Positions 16,431-24,578 of a DNA stretch of 64,000 nucleotides are shown piece after piece. Below the pieces are notes generated by a model that did no database searches, was not told where the DNA came from, and was given only the letters and a program-made list of their open reading frames with translations. Made by a program: the position numbers and the translations under genes. The stretch's first letter is position 1. The number at the start of each line of letters is the position of its first letter. The stretch is from Tateyamaria sp947503385 (GTDB lineage Bacteria > Pseudomonadota > Alphaproteobacteria > Rhodobacterales > Rhodobacteraceae): positions 186,001 to 250,000 of the forward strand of contig NZ_JBNFZM010000003.1 in assembly GCF_051195235.1 (NCBI RefSeq), given 5' to 3'.

Positions 16431-17629
16431 GCCTGTTCAAACAAAGTGGCGGGCCGATCCAGCAGATACTGGTTGATGATCGGCCCCACAGCGGCCCCGA
16501 TGCCGCGCGCATTCCCACCGATCTGACCTTCGGTCATCACTGGCGATATCAGCCCGCGCGTGTCCATGTGGCGCAGCGCCTCTGACGCCGCAGCAACCAG
16601 ACGCGACCGTATGCTCTCTGGCATCCCGCCGTCGATCACCACCGCCTCAAAGTCGATCACAGCGCTTGCCGCCACGCTTGCCGCCGCAAGCGCGTGCGCG
16701 GTTTCTTCGACCCACGGGCCTACGTGGTCCTCCAGATGGGACCAGTCCTGCGGCGTCTCCCACAACTGGCGGGCATCAAGCCCCGCCTCTTCGAGCCGTT
16801 TCTCCAGCGACCGGATGGACGCAAGATCAATAAGGGGTCGCGCCCTGCCCGCGCGGTCCGGCACCATGAGCGACCCAAACGCACCGGCGTTTTGCTGATT
16901 GCCCTCGAACACGGCGTGGTCCAGCACGATGCCACCCCCGATGAATGCCCCGACAAAGAAGTAGACGTAGTCGCGATATTCCCGCCCGATGCCAAATATA
17001 TGTTCCGCCCGGCAGGCCGCCGTTGCGTCGTTGACCATGCGCACGGGCAGGCCGGTCAGGTCTGCCGCCTCACCCACCATGTCCGCGTCTTTCCACGCGG
17101 CGAAATCGTCCTCGGACGCGCCCAGCACCTCGTGCCAGTTCCACAGCTCGAACGGCGCCGCGACGCCGAGGCCGCACAGGCGGCTCGACATATCGTCGGA
17201 CATCGCGCTGGTGAGGTCCTGAAAGCCCATGTTCAAAAAGTCCAGCACCGGCCCCGGACGAGGATAATCATAGGTGCGGCGCAATTGCTGACGCACCTGC
17301 CCCGCAAGGTCCAGCACCACCAGATCCGCGCTGCGTCGGCCCAGCTTGAGGCCCATGGAAAACGCGCCATCGGGGTTCAGTGAAAAAGGCACCGACGGTT
17401 TGCCCACCTTGCCCTTGACCGGGTCGCCGCGCCGCAACAGCCCGTCCTGTTCCAGCTTGCGCAGGATCACGGAGGTCGTCTGCGGGGACAGCCCGGTGCG
17501 CCGCGCCAATTCCCCCCCGGACAGGGCGCCATTGCGCTGCATGATCGACAAAAGCAGCCGTTCATTATAGGCCCGCACGCCCATCTGGTTGATGCCGCCG
17601 GACAGGCTGCGCACGTGATCCAGTGTCAT
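16427..17629 (-). CDS. ROK-family transcriptional regulator of the sugar operon to its right
   Basis: 400 aa. N-terminal winged helix (about 20-75: NERLLLSIMQRNGALSGGELARRTGLSPQTTSVILRKLEQ) fused to a ROK sugar-kinase-like domain (NDATAACRAEHIFG, FFVGAFIGGGIVLD, GNQQNAGAFGSLMV). The ATG has GAGGCGG upstream. The zinc-binding Cys cluster of classical ROK proteins (CxCGxxGC) is not visible. Divergent from frcBCA with a 35-bp palindrome between, so very probably the repressor of that operon (comparable to FrcR/XylR types). Effector likely fructose, mannose or a phosphate thereof. Confidence 0.88.
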   Translation of the reverse strand: MTLDHVRSLSGGINQMGVRAYNERLLLSIMQRNGALSGGELARRTGLSPQTTSVILRKLEQDGLLRRGDPVKGKVGKPSVPFSLNPDGAFSMGLKLGRRSADLVVLDLAGQVRQQLRRTYDYPRPGPVLDFLNMGFQDLTSAMSDDMSSRLCGLGVAAPFELWNWHEVLGASEDDFAAWKDADMVGEAADLTGLPVRMVNDATAACRAEHIFGIGREYRDYVYFFVGAFIGGGIVLDHAVFEGNQQNAGAFGSLMVPDRAGRARPLIDLASIRSLEKRLEEAGLDARQLWETPQDWSHLEDHVGPWVEETAHALAAASVAASAVIDFEAVVIDGGMPESIRSRLVAAASEALRHMDTRGLISPVMTEGQIGGNARGIGAAVGPIINQYLLDRPATLFEQA

Positions 17630-17664
17630 TACACCGCCTCCTCACAGTGGCAATTTTTACGCCC

Positions 17665-17699
17665 GTCAATTAATAAATCAAGTTGAATTATTAATTGAC
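17665..17699. promoter_or_regulatory. 35-bp palindromic operator between the ROK regulator and frcB
   Basis: Arms GTCAATTAATAA and TTATTAATTGAC flank an inner TCAAGTTGA, giving 17-nt arms around a central G with a single mismatched pair (17677/17687). Each outer end reads TTGAC outward (TTGACA at 17695-17700 on the plus strand, TTGACG at 17669-17664 on the minus strand), so the -35 boxes of both divergent promoters may be embedded in it. AT-rich palindromes of this kind are typical ROK operators. Confidence 0.85.
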
Positions 17700-17782
17700 A
17701 CGCATCCAGAATCACGTTTCCCTTGGGTTAGCACGCCTGTTCCGGAGGTTCGGAGGGGCTGTTGAATTTTTGGGAGGACACT

Positions 17783-18802
17783 ATGAAGAAATTGTTTCTG
17801 GGCACTGCTGCCGCTCTGACCGTCACCGCTGGCACCGCTTGGGCCGATGGCCATGGCACATCCGCCTGCCTGATTACCAAAACGGACACCAACCCATTTT
17901 TTGTCAAAATGCGCGAAGGTGCCGCCGCCAAAGCCGAAGAACTGGGCATCACCCTGAATTCCTATGCCGGTCAGGTCGACGGCGACAACGAGGCGCAGGT
18001 GGCCGCGATCGAAACCTGCATCGCGAACGGTGCGTCGGGCATCCTGCTGACCGCCTCGGACACGGCGGCCATTGTCCCGTCCGTTGAACAGGCGCGCGAG
18101 GCGGGCCTGCTGGTCATTGCCCTCGACACGCCACTGGAGCCGATTGACGCGGCGGATGCGACATTTGCCACCGATAACTTCCTTGCCGGTGAACTGATCG
18201 GCCAGTGGGCTGCCGCCACGCTGGGCGACGCCGCAGCCGACGCCAAAATCGCGATGCTGGATCTGGCGATCAGTCAGCCCACCGTGGGCGTGCTGCGCGA
18301 TCAGGGGTTCCTCACCGGCTTTGGCATTGACGTCAAAGACGTGAGCCGCTGGGGCGACGAAGACGACCCACGCATCATCTGCAACGAGGTGACGGCCGGC
18401 AACGAAGAAGGCGGTCGCACGGCGATGGAAAACTGCCTCGCCCGCGACCCCGAGATCAACGTGGTCTACACGATCAACGAACCTGCCGCCGCGGGTGCCT
18501 ATGAGGCGCTGGCCGCCATTGGTCGCGAAAACGACGTGCTGATCGTGTCTGTCGACGGCGGCTGCCCCGGCGTGCAGAACGTGGCCGATGGCGTGATCGG
18601 CGCCACATCGCAGCAATACCCGCTGCTGATGGCGTCGCTCGGCATCGAGGCGATTGCACAATTCGCCAAAGATGGCACCCTGCCCGCCAACACCGAAGGC
18701 AAGGATTTCCTCGACACAGGCGTGTCGCTGGTGACCGACAAGCCTGCGGATGGCGTGGACAGCATCGACGTGGCCGAAGGCACCGACCGCTGCTGGGGCT
18801 GA
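17783..18802 (+). CDS. frcB: Sugar ABC transporter periplasmic binding protein (FrcB-like)
   Basis: 339 aa, family 2 (ribose-type) binding protein. ATG at 17783 follows GGGAGGA. Signal peptide MKKLFLGTAAALTVTAGTAWA, then the typical TKTDTNPFFVKMREGAAAKAEEL and EACIANGASGILLTASD-type segments (here ETCIANGASGILLTASDTAA). FrcB proteins bind fructose, ribose and mannose. Gene order binding protein-permease-ATPase-FrcK matches the rhizobial fructose locus. A strong stem-loop follows before frcC. Confidence 0.87.
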   Translation: MKKLFLGTAAALTVTAGTAWADGHGTSACLITKTDTNPFFVKMREGAAAKAEELGITLNSYAGQVDGDNEAQVAAIETCIANGASGILLTASDTAAIVPSVEQAREAGLLVIALDTPLEPIDAADATFATDNFLAGELIGQWAAATLGDAAADAKIAMLDLAISQPTVGVLRDQGFLTGFGIDVKDVSRWGDEDDPRIICNEVTAGNEEGGRTAMENCLARDPEINVVYTINEPAAAGAYEALAAIGRENDVLIVSVDGGCPGVQNVADGVIGATSQQYPLLMASLGIEAIAQFAKDGTLPANTEGKDFLDTGVSLVTDKPADGVDSIDVAEGTDRCWG

Positions 18803-18820
18803 TCGCCTGACATCTGATAC

Positions 18821-18852
18821 CGGGGCGGGCTGCAGCAGTGCGGCCCGCCCCG
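18821..18852 (+). terminator. Stem-loop between frcB and frcC
   Basis: Perfect 10-bp stem CGGGGCGGGC / GCCCGCCCCG with a 12-nt loop. No T-run. Same position and style as the aglE-aglF stem-loop, consistent with higher yield of the binding protein than of the membrane components. Confidence 0.6.
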
Positions 18853-18876
18853 ACATTCAAAACCGGGGGGCAGGAC

Positions 18877-19947
18877 ATGGCAGACACACAGGACTATGAA
18901 AACGTCGTCAAAGCGTCCGCAGCCGAAGAGGTTGCGCATTTCGACGACGACCACAAAGGGCTGCTGGGCAAGGTTCAACACGCCCTGCATGTGAACCCGG
19001 CGCTGGTGCCGCTAATCATTCTTGTCGTGGCCATTTCGCTGTTTGGCCTGCTGATCGGGCAACGCTTTTTCTCGGCTGGGACGCTGACGCTGATCCTGCA
19101 ACAGGTGCAGATCGTGGGCGTGCTGGCCGCGGCGCAGACCCTTGTCATCCTGACGGCGGGGATCGACCTGTCGGTGGGCGCCATCGCCGTGCTTTGCACC
19201 GTTATCATGGGGCAATTCACCTTTCGCTACGGCTTGCCCGCCGAATTAAGCCTGATCATCGGCATCGGCTTTGGCGCGGCCATTGGCGCAATCAGCGGAT
19301 TTCTGGTCAGCCGCGTAAAAATCCCGCCCTTCATCGTGACGCTGGGCATGTGGCAGATCGTGCTGGCCTCGACCTATCTGTTTTCGCGCAACGAAACGCT
19401 GCGCTCCAGCCAGTTGCGCGAGGAAGCGCCAACACTTCTGTTTCTTGGCAACAAGATTTCCATCGGCGGGGCGAATTTCACCTATGGCGTGATCCTGATG
19501 ATCCTGATCGTCATTGGTCTGGCTTATGCGCTGCGCTCGACCGCGTGGGGACGCCATGTCTACGCTGTAGGCGATGACCCGGAAGCGGCGGAACTGGCCG
19601 GTGTGAACGTCCACCGCACGCTGATGTCCGTCTATATCCTGACCGGCCTGATCTGCGCCGTGGCGGGCTGGGTGATGATCGGACGGTTCAGTTCCGTCAC
19701 GCCGTCCGCGTCTACCGGGGTTATTGGCAACATTCAGGCCATCACGGCGGTGGTGATCGGCGGCATCTCTTTGTTTGGCGGGCGTGGTTCGATCTTTGGC
19801 GCCTTTTTTGGCGCGCTGATCGTCGGCGTGTTCGAGATGGGTCTGCGGATGCAGGGTGCCGACCCGCAATGGACCTTCATGCTGATCGGCATGTTGATCA
19901 TCGCCGCCGTGGCGGTCGACCAATGGATTAGAAAGGTCTCGGCATGA
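18877..19947 (+). CDS. frcC: Sugar ABC transporter permease (FrcC/RbsC-like)
   Basis: 356 aa. A hydrophilic N-terminus of about 45 residues, then 8-10 membrane segments with RbsC-family motifs: LTAGIDLSVGAIAVLC, VTLGMWQIVLA, GDDPEAAELAGVNVHRT, AITAVVIGGISLFGGRGSI. GGGGGGCAGGA precedes the ATG. The last codons overlap the frcA start in ATGA. Confidence 0.9.
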   Translation: MADTQDYENVVKASAAEEVAHFDDDHKGLLGKVQHALHVNPALVPLIILVVAISLFGLLIGQRFFSAGTLTLILQQVQIVGVLAAAQTLVILTAGIDLSVGAIAVLCTVIMGQFTFRYGLPAELSLIIGIGFGAAIGAISGFLVSRVKIPPFIVTLGMWQIVLASTYLFSRNETLRSSQLREEAPTLLFLGNKISIGGANFTYGVILMILIVIGLAYALRSTAWGRHVYAVGDDPEAAELAGVNVHRTLMSVYILTGLICAVAGWVMIGRFSSVTPSASTGVIGNIQAITAVVIGGISLFGGRGSIFGAFFGALIVGVFEMGLRMQGADPQWTFMLIGMLIIAAVAVDQWIRKVSA

Positions 19948-20711
19948 AACCCATTTTGCACGCCACAAATCTGGTCAAACGTTATGGCAAGGTCACGGCC
20001 CTCGATCACTGCGACTTTGAACTGTATCCCGGCGAAATCCTCGCTGTCATCGGCGACAACGGTGCGGGCAAATCCTCGTTGATCAAGGCGCTGTCGGGTG
20101 CTGTGATCCCCGATCAGGGCGAAGTTTTCCTTGATGGCCAGCAGGTGCATTTCCGCACCCCCATCGACGCGCGCGAAGCGGGGATCGAAACCGTCTACCA
20201 AACGCTGGCCATGTCCCCTGCCCTGTCGATTGCCGACAACATGTTCATGGGCCGCGAGTTGAAAAAACCGGGGCTGATGGGCAAGGTCTTTCACCAACTG
20301 GACCGGCGCAAAATGGAGGCGTTCGCCCGCGAAAAGCTCAGCGAACTTGGCCTGATGACGATCCAGAACATCAATCAGGCTGTTGAAACCCTGTCCGGTG
20401 GCCAGCGGCAGGGTGTCGCTGTGGCCCGTGCGGCGGCCTTTGGCTCCAAGGTCATCATTCTGGATGAACCAACGGCCGCACTGGGCGTCAAGGAAAGCCG
20501 CCGGGTGCTGGAACTGATTCAGGACGTCAAATCGCGCGGCATCCCGATCATCCTGATCAGCCACAACATGCCCCACGTGTTCGAAGTGGCCGACCGCATC
20601 CACGTGCACCGGCTGGGCAAACGTCTGTGTGTCATTGATCCGTCCGAGCATTCGATGTCGGACGCGGTGGCCTACATGACCGGCGCGGCGGAGCCGGACC
20701 TTGCCGCCTGA
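19944..20711 (+). CDS. frcA: Sugar ABC transporter ATPase (FrcA-like, single domain)
   Basis: 255 aa, one nucleotide-binding domain rather than the double RbsA type, as in FrcA. Walker A GDNGAGKSS, signature LSGGQRQGVAVARA, Walker B VIILDEPTAALG, switch His ILISHNMPHVFEVADR. Translationally coupled to frcC by ATGA; the next gene starts inside its last codons. Confidence 0.9.
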   Translation: MKPILHATNLVKRYGKVTALDHCDFELYPGEILAVIGDNGAGKSSLIKALSGAVIPDQGEVFLDGQQVHFRTPIDAREAGIETVYQTLAMSPALSIADNMFMGRELKKPGLMGKVFHQLDRRKMEAFAREKLSELGLMTIQNINQAVETLSGGQRQGVAVARAAAFGSKVIILDEPTAALGVKESRRVLELIQDVKSRGIPIILISHNMPHVFEVADRIHVHRLGKRLCVIDPSEHSMSDAVAYMTGAAEPDLAA

Positions 20712-21330
20712 CGTCACCCTTGCGGATGTGGTGACGCGCATCACCGCGCTTTCTCCCACACCGCACCGCAGACTCATCGCCGTTGCTGGTCCGCCTGCCA
20801 GTGGCAAATCAACCTTCGCCTCTGCGCTCGCCGCTGCGCTGCGGATGGCCGGGGAAGAGACGGCGGTGGTGCCTATGGACGGCTTTCACCTCGACGACCG
20901 GCTGCTGGAAACGGACGGCACCAAAAACCGCAAGGGCGCGCCTCATACCTTTGACGCCCCAGGCTTTGTCCGGCTTGTGACAGCCCTGCAATCGCCGGAC
21001 GCGGTGATTTTCCCGGTCTTTGACCGGGAACGGGAAATTGCCATCGCAGGGGCCGGGCGCGTGCCGGCATCCTGCCGGACGGTTCTGGTCGAAGGGAACT
21101 ACCTGCTGTTGAAGACACCGCCTTGGTGTGACCTGCATGACCGCTGGTCCCTGTCCATCGCGCTGCACCCCCCCAAGCAAGAGATTGTCGCCAGATTGCG
21201 CGACCGGTGGGCACAGCACGGAAAACCCGATCCGATGGCTTGGATCGAAAGCAATGATGTGCCAAATGCCGCAACCGTGCTGACGGGTTCGACCGCAGCC
21301 GATATTACCCTCACGGAGGCCCCGACATGA
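20701..21330 (+). CDS. frcK: P-loop kinase, FrcK-like (sugar-transport-associated nucleoside kinase family)
   Basis: 209 aa. Walker A GPPASGKST at about residues 30-38, then VVPMDGFHLDD, a signature shared with the uridine kinase/PanK-like family and with FrcK of rhizobial fructose operons. GNYLLL near residue 136 is also typical. The start is probably TTG at 20701, eleven bases before the frcA stop ends. Family members phosphorylate small substrates, but the substrate of FrcK is, to my knowledge, not firmly established. Coupled to the PfkB gene by ATGA. Confidence 0.75.
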   Translation: MPPDVTLADVVTRITALSPTPHRRLIAVAGPPASGKSTFASALAAALRMAGEETAVVPMDGFHLDDRLLETDGTKNRKGAPHTFDAPGFVRLVTALQSPDAVIFPVFDREREIAIAGAGRVPASCRTVLVEGNYLLLKTPPWCDLHDRWSLSIALHPPKQEIVARLRDRWAQHGKPDPMAWIESNDVPNAATVLTGSTAADITLTEAPT

Positions 21331-22250
21331 TCCTGTGCGCTGGCGAAGCCTTGATCGACATGATCCCCAACGACGACGGTGCCTATGTGCCCCATGTGGG
21401 CGGCGCGGTGCTGAACACCGCCGTGGCGCTGGGGAGGCTGGGTGCGCCTTCGGGCCTCGTGACGGGCCTGTCCTCGGACCCGTTTGGCCAGATGATTGCC
21501 GACCACCTGCACGCAAGCCATGTGGACACATCCCATTCGGTCCGCTCGGGCCGGAACACCACGCTGGCCTTTGTTCATCTGGATCAGGGCAACGCCACCT
21601 ACACCTTCTACGACGAGGAAACGGCGACCAGCGCGATCCAACCCGCCGACCTGCCTGCCGTGCCTATGGGCACCGAGGCGGTGTTCTTTGGCGGCATTTC
21701 TCTGTGCAACCCACCCGTGGCCGACAGCCTGATCAACATGGCCATTGGCATTCCCGCAAGCACGCTGGTGATGGCCGATCCGAACATCCGCCCCGGCTTT
21801 GCCCGCGACCAGACGGCCTATCGCGACCGGCTGACCCGACTGCTGGGCCGGGTCGACATCGCCAAATTGTCCGACGATGACATCAGCTGGCTGATCCCCG
21901 ACGGTGATCTGACGGCCAAGGCGCACGCCCTGCTCGACATGGGTCCCAAGATGCTGCTGCTGACCGAAGGGGGCGACGGCGCCACGGCCTACCTGCGTGG
22001 CGGCACCTCTGTGCGCGTGGCCGCCCAAAAGGTGAGCGTGGTCGATACGGTGGGCGCGGGCGACACGTTCAACGCAGGTTGCCTCATTGCCCTGCGCCAA
22101 GCGGGCGCGCTGACGCCAGCCGCCCTGTTGAACCTCGACGCTGCGGCGCTGACCGACATGCTGGCCTATGCTGCCCGCGTCGCTTCTGTCACCGTGTCCC
22201 GCGCCGGGGCCAATCCGCCATGGGCGCACGAGTTGGAGAACGGCACATGA
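21327..22250 (+). CDS. PfkB-family carbohydrate kinase, probable fructokinase
   Basis: 307 aa. N-terminal GEALIDMIPNDDGAYVPHVGGAVLNTAVALGRLG with the sugar-contacting GG motif, and C-terminal ATP/anion-hole motif VDTVGAGDTFNAGCL with the catalytic Asp (GAGD). Length and motifs fit fructokinase (ATP + D-fructose to fructose 6-phosphate). Context: fructose/mannose-type importer upstream and a mannose/lyxose isomerase downstream, both overlapping by 4 nt, so fructose kinase is the most economical reading. 2-keto-3-deoxygluconate kinase is the main alternative. Confidence 0.85.
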   Translation: MILCAGEALIDMIPNDDGAYVPHVGGAVLNTAVALGRLGAPSGLVTGLSSDPFGQMIADHLHASHVDTSHSVRSGRNTTLAFVHLDQGNATYTFYDEETATSAIQPADLPAVPMGTEAVFFGGISLCNPPVADSLINMAIGIPASTLVMADPNIRPGFARDQTAYRDRLTRLLGRVDIAKLSDDDISWLIPDGDLTAKAHALLDMGPKMLLLTEGGDGATAYLRGGTSVRVAAQKVSVVDTVGAGDTFNAGCLIALRQAGALTPAALLNLDAAALTDMLAYAARVASVTVSRAGANPPWAHELENGT

Positions 22251-22918
22251 AACGATCCCGCGTAAATGACATCCTCGCCGACGGTGCGGCCTTTTTTGCC
22301 AAACACGGCTGGTCCCTGCCGCCCTTCGCAGGGTGGAGCCCGGACGACATGCGGTCCGAAAAAGCCGCCCAGATCCGCGACCGCCGCCTTGGCTGGGACA
22401 TTACCGATTACGGCGAGGGTCGGTTTGACGAGATGGGCCTGTTTCTGTTCACCTTGCGCAACGGCGATCTCAGCGAGATGGGCCAGCAGGGCGCAATGCT
22501 TTACGCGGAAAAGCTGATGATCTCGCGGCAGGATCAACTGTCACCCATGCATCGCCACGTCCTCAAGACAGAGGATATCATCAACCGCGGCGGTGCCACG
22601 CTGGTGCTGGAACTGTTCACCTGCGACGACCACGGCGGGATCGATCGCAAGGCGGATGTGCATGTGCGGACCGATGGCGTGCCTGTGACTCTGCCCGCTG
22701 GCGGGCACCTCAAACTGCCTGTGGGGGCCTCTGTCACACTGACCCCGACCACATGGCACGCCTTTTGGGGTGAGGGCGGCGATTGCCTGATCCACGAGGT
22801 TTCGACGGTCAATGATGACCTCACCGACAATATCTTTGCCGAACCGATCGGGCGGTTCTCGAACATCGAAGAGGACGTGGCGCCGACCCACCTGCTGGTC
22901 AGCGATTACAACACCTGA
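22247..22918 (+). CDS. D-lyxose ketol-isomerase (D-mannose isomerising) family, cupin
   Basis: 223 aa, the size of the YdaE/LyxI cupin family (EC 5.3.1.15). Metal-site candidates are H102 and H104 (SPMHRHVLKTED), E109, and H171 (PTTWHAFWGEGGDCLIHEVS). These enzymes interconvert D-lyxose/D-xylulose and D-mannose/D-fructose. At the end of a fructose-type uptake and kinase operon it would feed mannose into the fructokinase. ATG at 22247 overlaps the kinase stop. Confidence 0.85.
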   Translation: MKRSRVNDILADGAAFFAKHGWSLPPFAGWSPDDMRSEKAAQIRDRRLGWDITDYGEGRFDEMGLFLFTLRNGDLSEMGQQGAMLYAEKLMISRQDQLSPMHRHVLKTEDIINRGGATLVLELFTCDDHGGIDRKADVHVRTDGVPVTLPAGGHLKLPVGASVTLTPTTWHAFWGEGGDCLIHEVSTVNDDLTDNIFAEPIGRFSNIEEDVAPTHLLVSDYNT

Positions 22919-22957
22919 CACGCCGGTGCAAAATGGGCGAAAGCCGCAGCGGCGCGC

Positions 22958-23845
22958 TTAGCTGATGTGCCGCCGCAGGGCATCTATGACGGCCCGCACC
23001 TTGGTCGGCAGATAGGCACGGCTGGGGTACAGCAACCATGCAGCGGTGTCGAAAGTGGTGGCGCTCACCGCGTAGGTCGGAAACAGGTCCAGCAGACGGT
23101 CATCCGCAATGTCCGCGTCAATCAGCCAATCCGCCAGCAAGGCAGGCCCCAGCCCCGCAAGTACCGCCGCGCGCAGCGCCAGCGCGTTGGAAATCAGCAC
23201 CGGGCCTGCAACCGGCACCGTCACCGCGCGCGGCCCCCGAAAATGCCAATCGGTGCGGTACTCCGGCAGGGTCAGACGCAGCACCTCGTGGTCCACCAAT
23301 GCTTCGGGCCGGTCGGGCGCGCCATGCGCGGCCACGTAATCCGGTGACGCCACGACCCGGTAGCGGGTTGACCGCAGCCGCGTGCTGATCAAATCGCCCT
23401 TGGGCGCGGGCGCCAACCGGATCGCCAGATCCACCTGCCCCGCCACCAGATCCACGTTCTGATCGCTCAGGATCAGTTCCAGCGCGATGTCCGGCAACTC
23501 AGCCCGCAACGCGCCAAGCACAGGCACCAAAACGTCATGGCCAAAGGCCACCGAAGCCGTCAGCCGCACGCGCCCTTTGGGCACGGTGCCAATTTCTGCC
23601 GCCGCATCACGCGCAAGGTCCAGATCATCCAGCAAAGGACCAAGGCGGGCCAGATAGACTGCCCCCGCCTCGGTCAGACGCAACTGCCGTGTGGATCGCT
23701 GGAACAGGCGCAGCCCCAACTGCGCCTCGATCCCTGCCACCGTGCGGCTGACCGATGACGGATCCATGGCCATCACCCGTGCCACCGCGGCAAAGCTGCC
23801 ATGCTGCGCAACCAACTGCACGATCCTGAGGGCATCCGTATCCAT
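22958..23845 (-). CDS. LysR-family transcriptional regulator
   Basis: 295 aa. N-terminal helix-turn-helix (LRIVQLVAQHGSFAAVARVMAMDPSSVSRTVAGIEAQL), linker FQRSTRQLRLTEAG, then substrate-binding domain (VRLTASVAFGHDVLVPVL, DLISTRLRSTRYRVVASPDYV). Divergent from yceI and the SDR; a TTTGCA-N9-TGCAAA repeat lies in the gap. Controls that pair in all likelihood; the effector is unknown. Confidence 0.9.
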   Translation of the reverse strand: MDTDALRIVQLVAQHGSFAAVARVMAMDPSSVSRTVAGIEAQLGLRLFQRSTRQLRLTEAGAVYLARLGPLLDDLDLARDAAAEIGTVPKGRVRLTASVAFGHDVLVPVLGALRAELPDIALELILSDQNVDLVAGQVDLAIRLAPAPKGDLISTRLRSTRYRVVASPDYVAAHGAPDRPEALVDHEVLRLTLPEYRTDWHFRGPRAVTVPVAGPVLISNALALRAAVLAGLGPALLADWLIDADIADDRLLDLFPTYAVSATTFDTAAWLLYPSRAYLPTKVRAVIDALRRHIS

Positions 23846-23855
23846 TCATGCCAAA

Positions 23856-23876
23856 TTTGCACGATTATCCTGCAAA
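23856..23876. promoter_or_regulatory. Candidate LysR-type binding site
   Basis: Inverted repeat TTTGCA-N9-TGCAAA, 11 bp upstream of the lysR start and 66 bp upstream of yceI. Size and spacing match LysR recognition sites (T-N11-A form). Confidence 0.65.
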
Positions 23877-23941
23877 GCGAAGTCTTTTTTGCGCACATCG
23901 CACGGCGTAGCTCTGTCAACACACCAAACCGGAGACATGAT

Positions 23942-24577
23942 ATGCACCGCACCCTCCCCCTCGCCGCCATCCTTCTGGCCACCGCCCAAGCCCACGCGGC
24001 ACCCACCGAATGGACCCTCGATCTGGGACACGCCCATATCGGCTGGGAGATCGACCACATGGGCCTCAGCCGCACCGTGGGGCGGTTCAACAGCTTTGAC
24101 GGCAGCTTTCTGATCGACGAGGAAAATCCCGAAGCATCACGCATCACCTTCACCATCGACGCCACCAGCAACGACAGCAATCACGCCCCCCGCGACCAAC
24201 ACCTGCGCGCCGCCGACTATCTGGATGCGGCAAACAATCCGCAGATCACCTTTACCTCCACCGCAATACAGATGCTCACCCCAACCTCCGGCAAACTGCA
24301 CGGCGACCTGACCCTGCGCGGCACCGCAGCACCCGTCACGCTCGACTTCGAATTGGTCCGCGACCGGACCTACCCCGATTTCATCCCCAACTACGACGAG
24401 GTGCGCGTGGTGGGCTTTGAAGCGACGGGCGAAATCCTGCGCCTTGAACACGGCATGGACTTTATCGCATTTCTCGACAGCCCTACCGGTCTCAGCGTCG
24501 ATGTGGATTTGCACTTTGACCTCGTGCAATGCACAAACGCATCCGAGACGAATATTCCGTGCAACTGGGGGCGCTGA
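23942..24577 (+). CDS. YceI-family periplasmic protein
   Basis: 211 aa. ATG at 23942 follows GGAGACATGAT; signal peptide MHRTLPLAAILLATAQAHA. The YceI lipocalin-like barrel is evident: WTLDLGHAHIGWEIDHMGLSRTVGRFNSFDG, then RDQHLRAADYLDAANNPQITF and GDLTLRGTAAPVTLDFEL. YceI proteins bind polyisoprenoid lipids in the periplasm; their physiological role is often stress- or quinone-related. An SDR follows after one base and both lie under a LysR gene. Two Cys near the C-terminus (VQCTNASETNIPC) could form a disulfide. Confidence 0.9.
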   Translation: MHRTLPLAAILLATAQAHAAPTEWTLDLGHAHIGWEIDHMGLSRTVGRFNSFDGSFLIDEENPEASRITFTIDATSNDSNHAPRDQHLRAADYLDAANNPQITFTSTAIQMLTPTSGKLHGDLTLRGTAAPVTLDFELVRDRTYPDFIPNYDEVRVVGFEATGEILRLEHGMDFIAFLDSPTGLSVDVDLHFDLVQCTNASETNIPCNWGR

Positions 24578-24578
24578 G

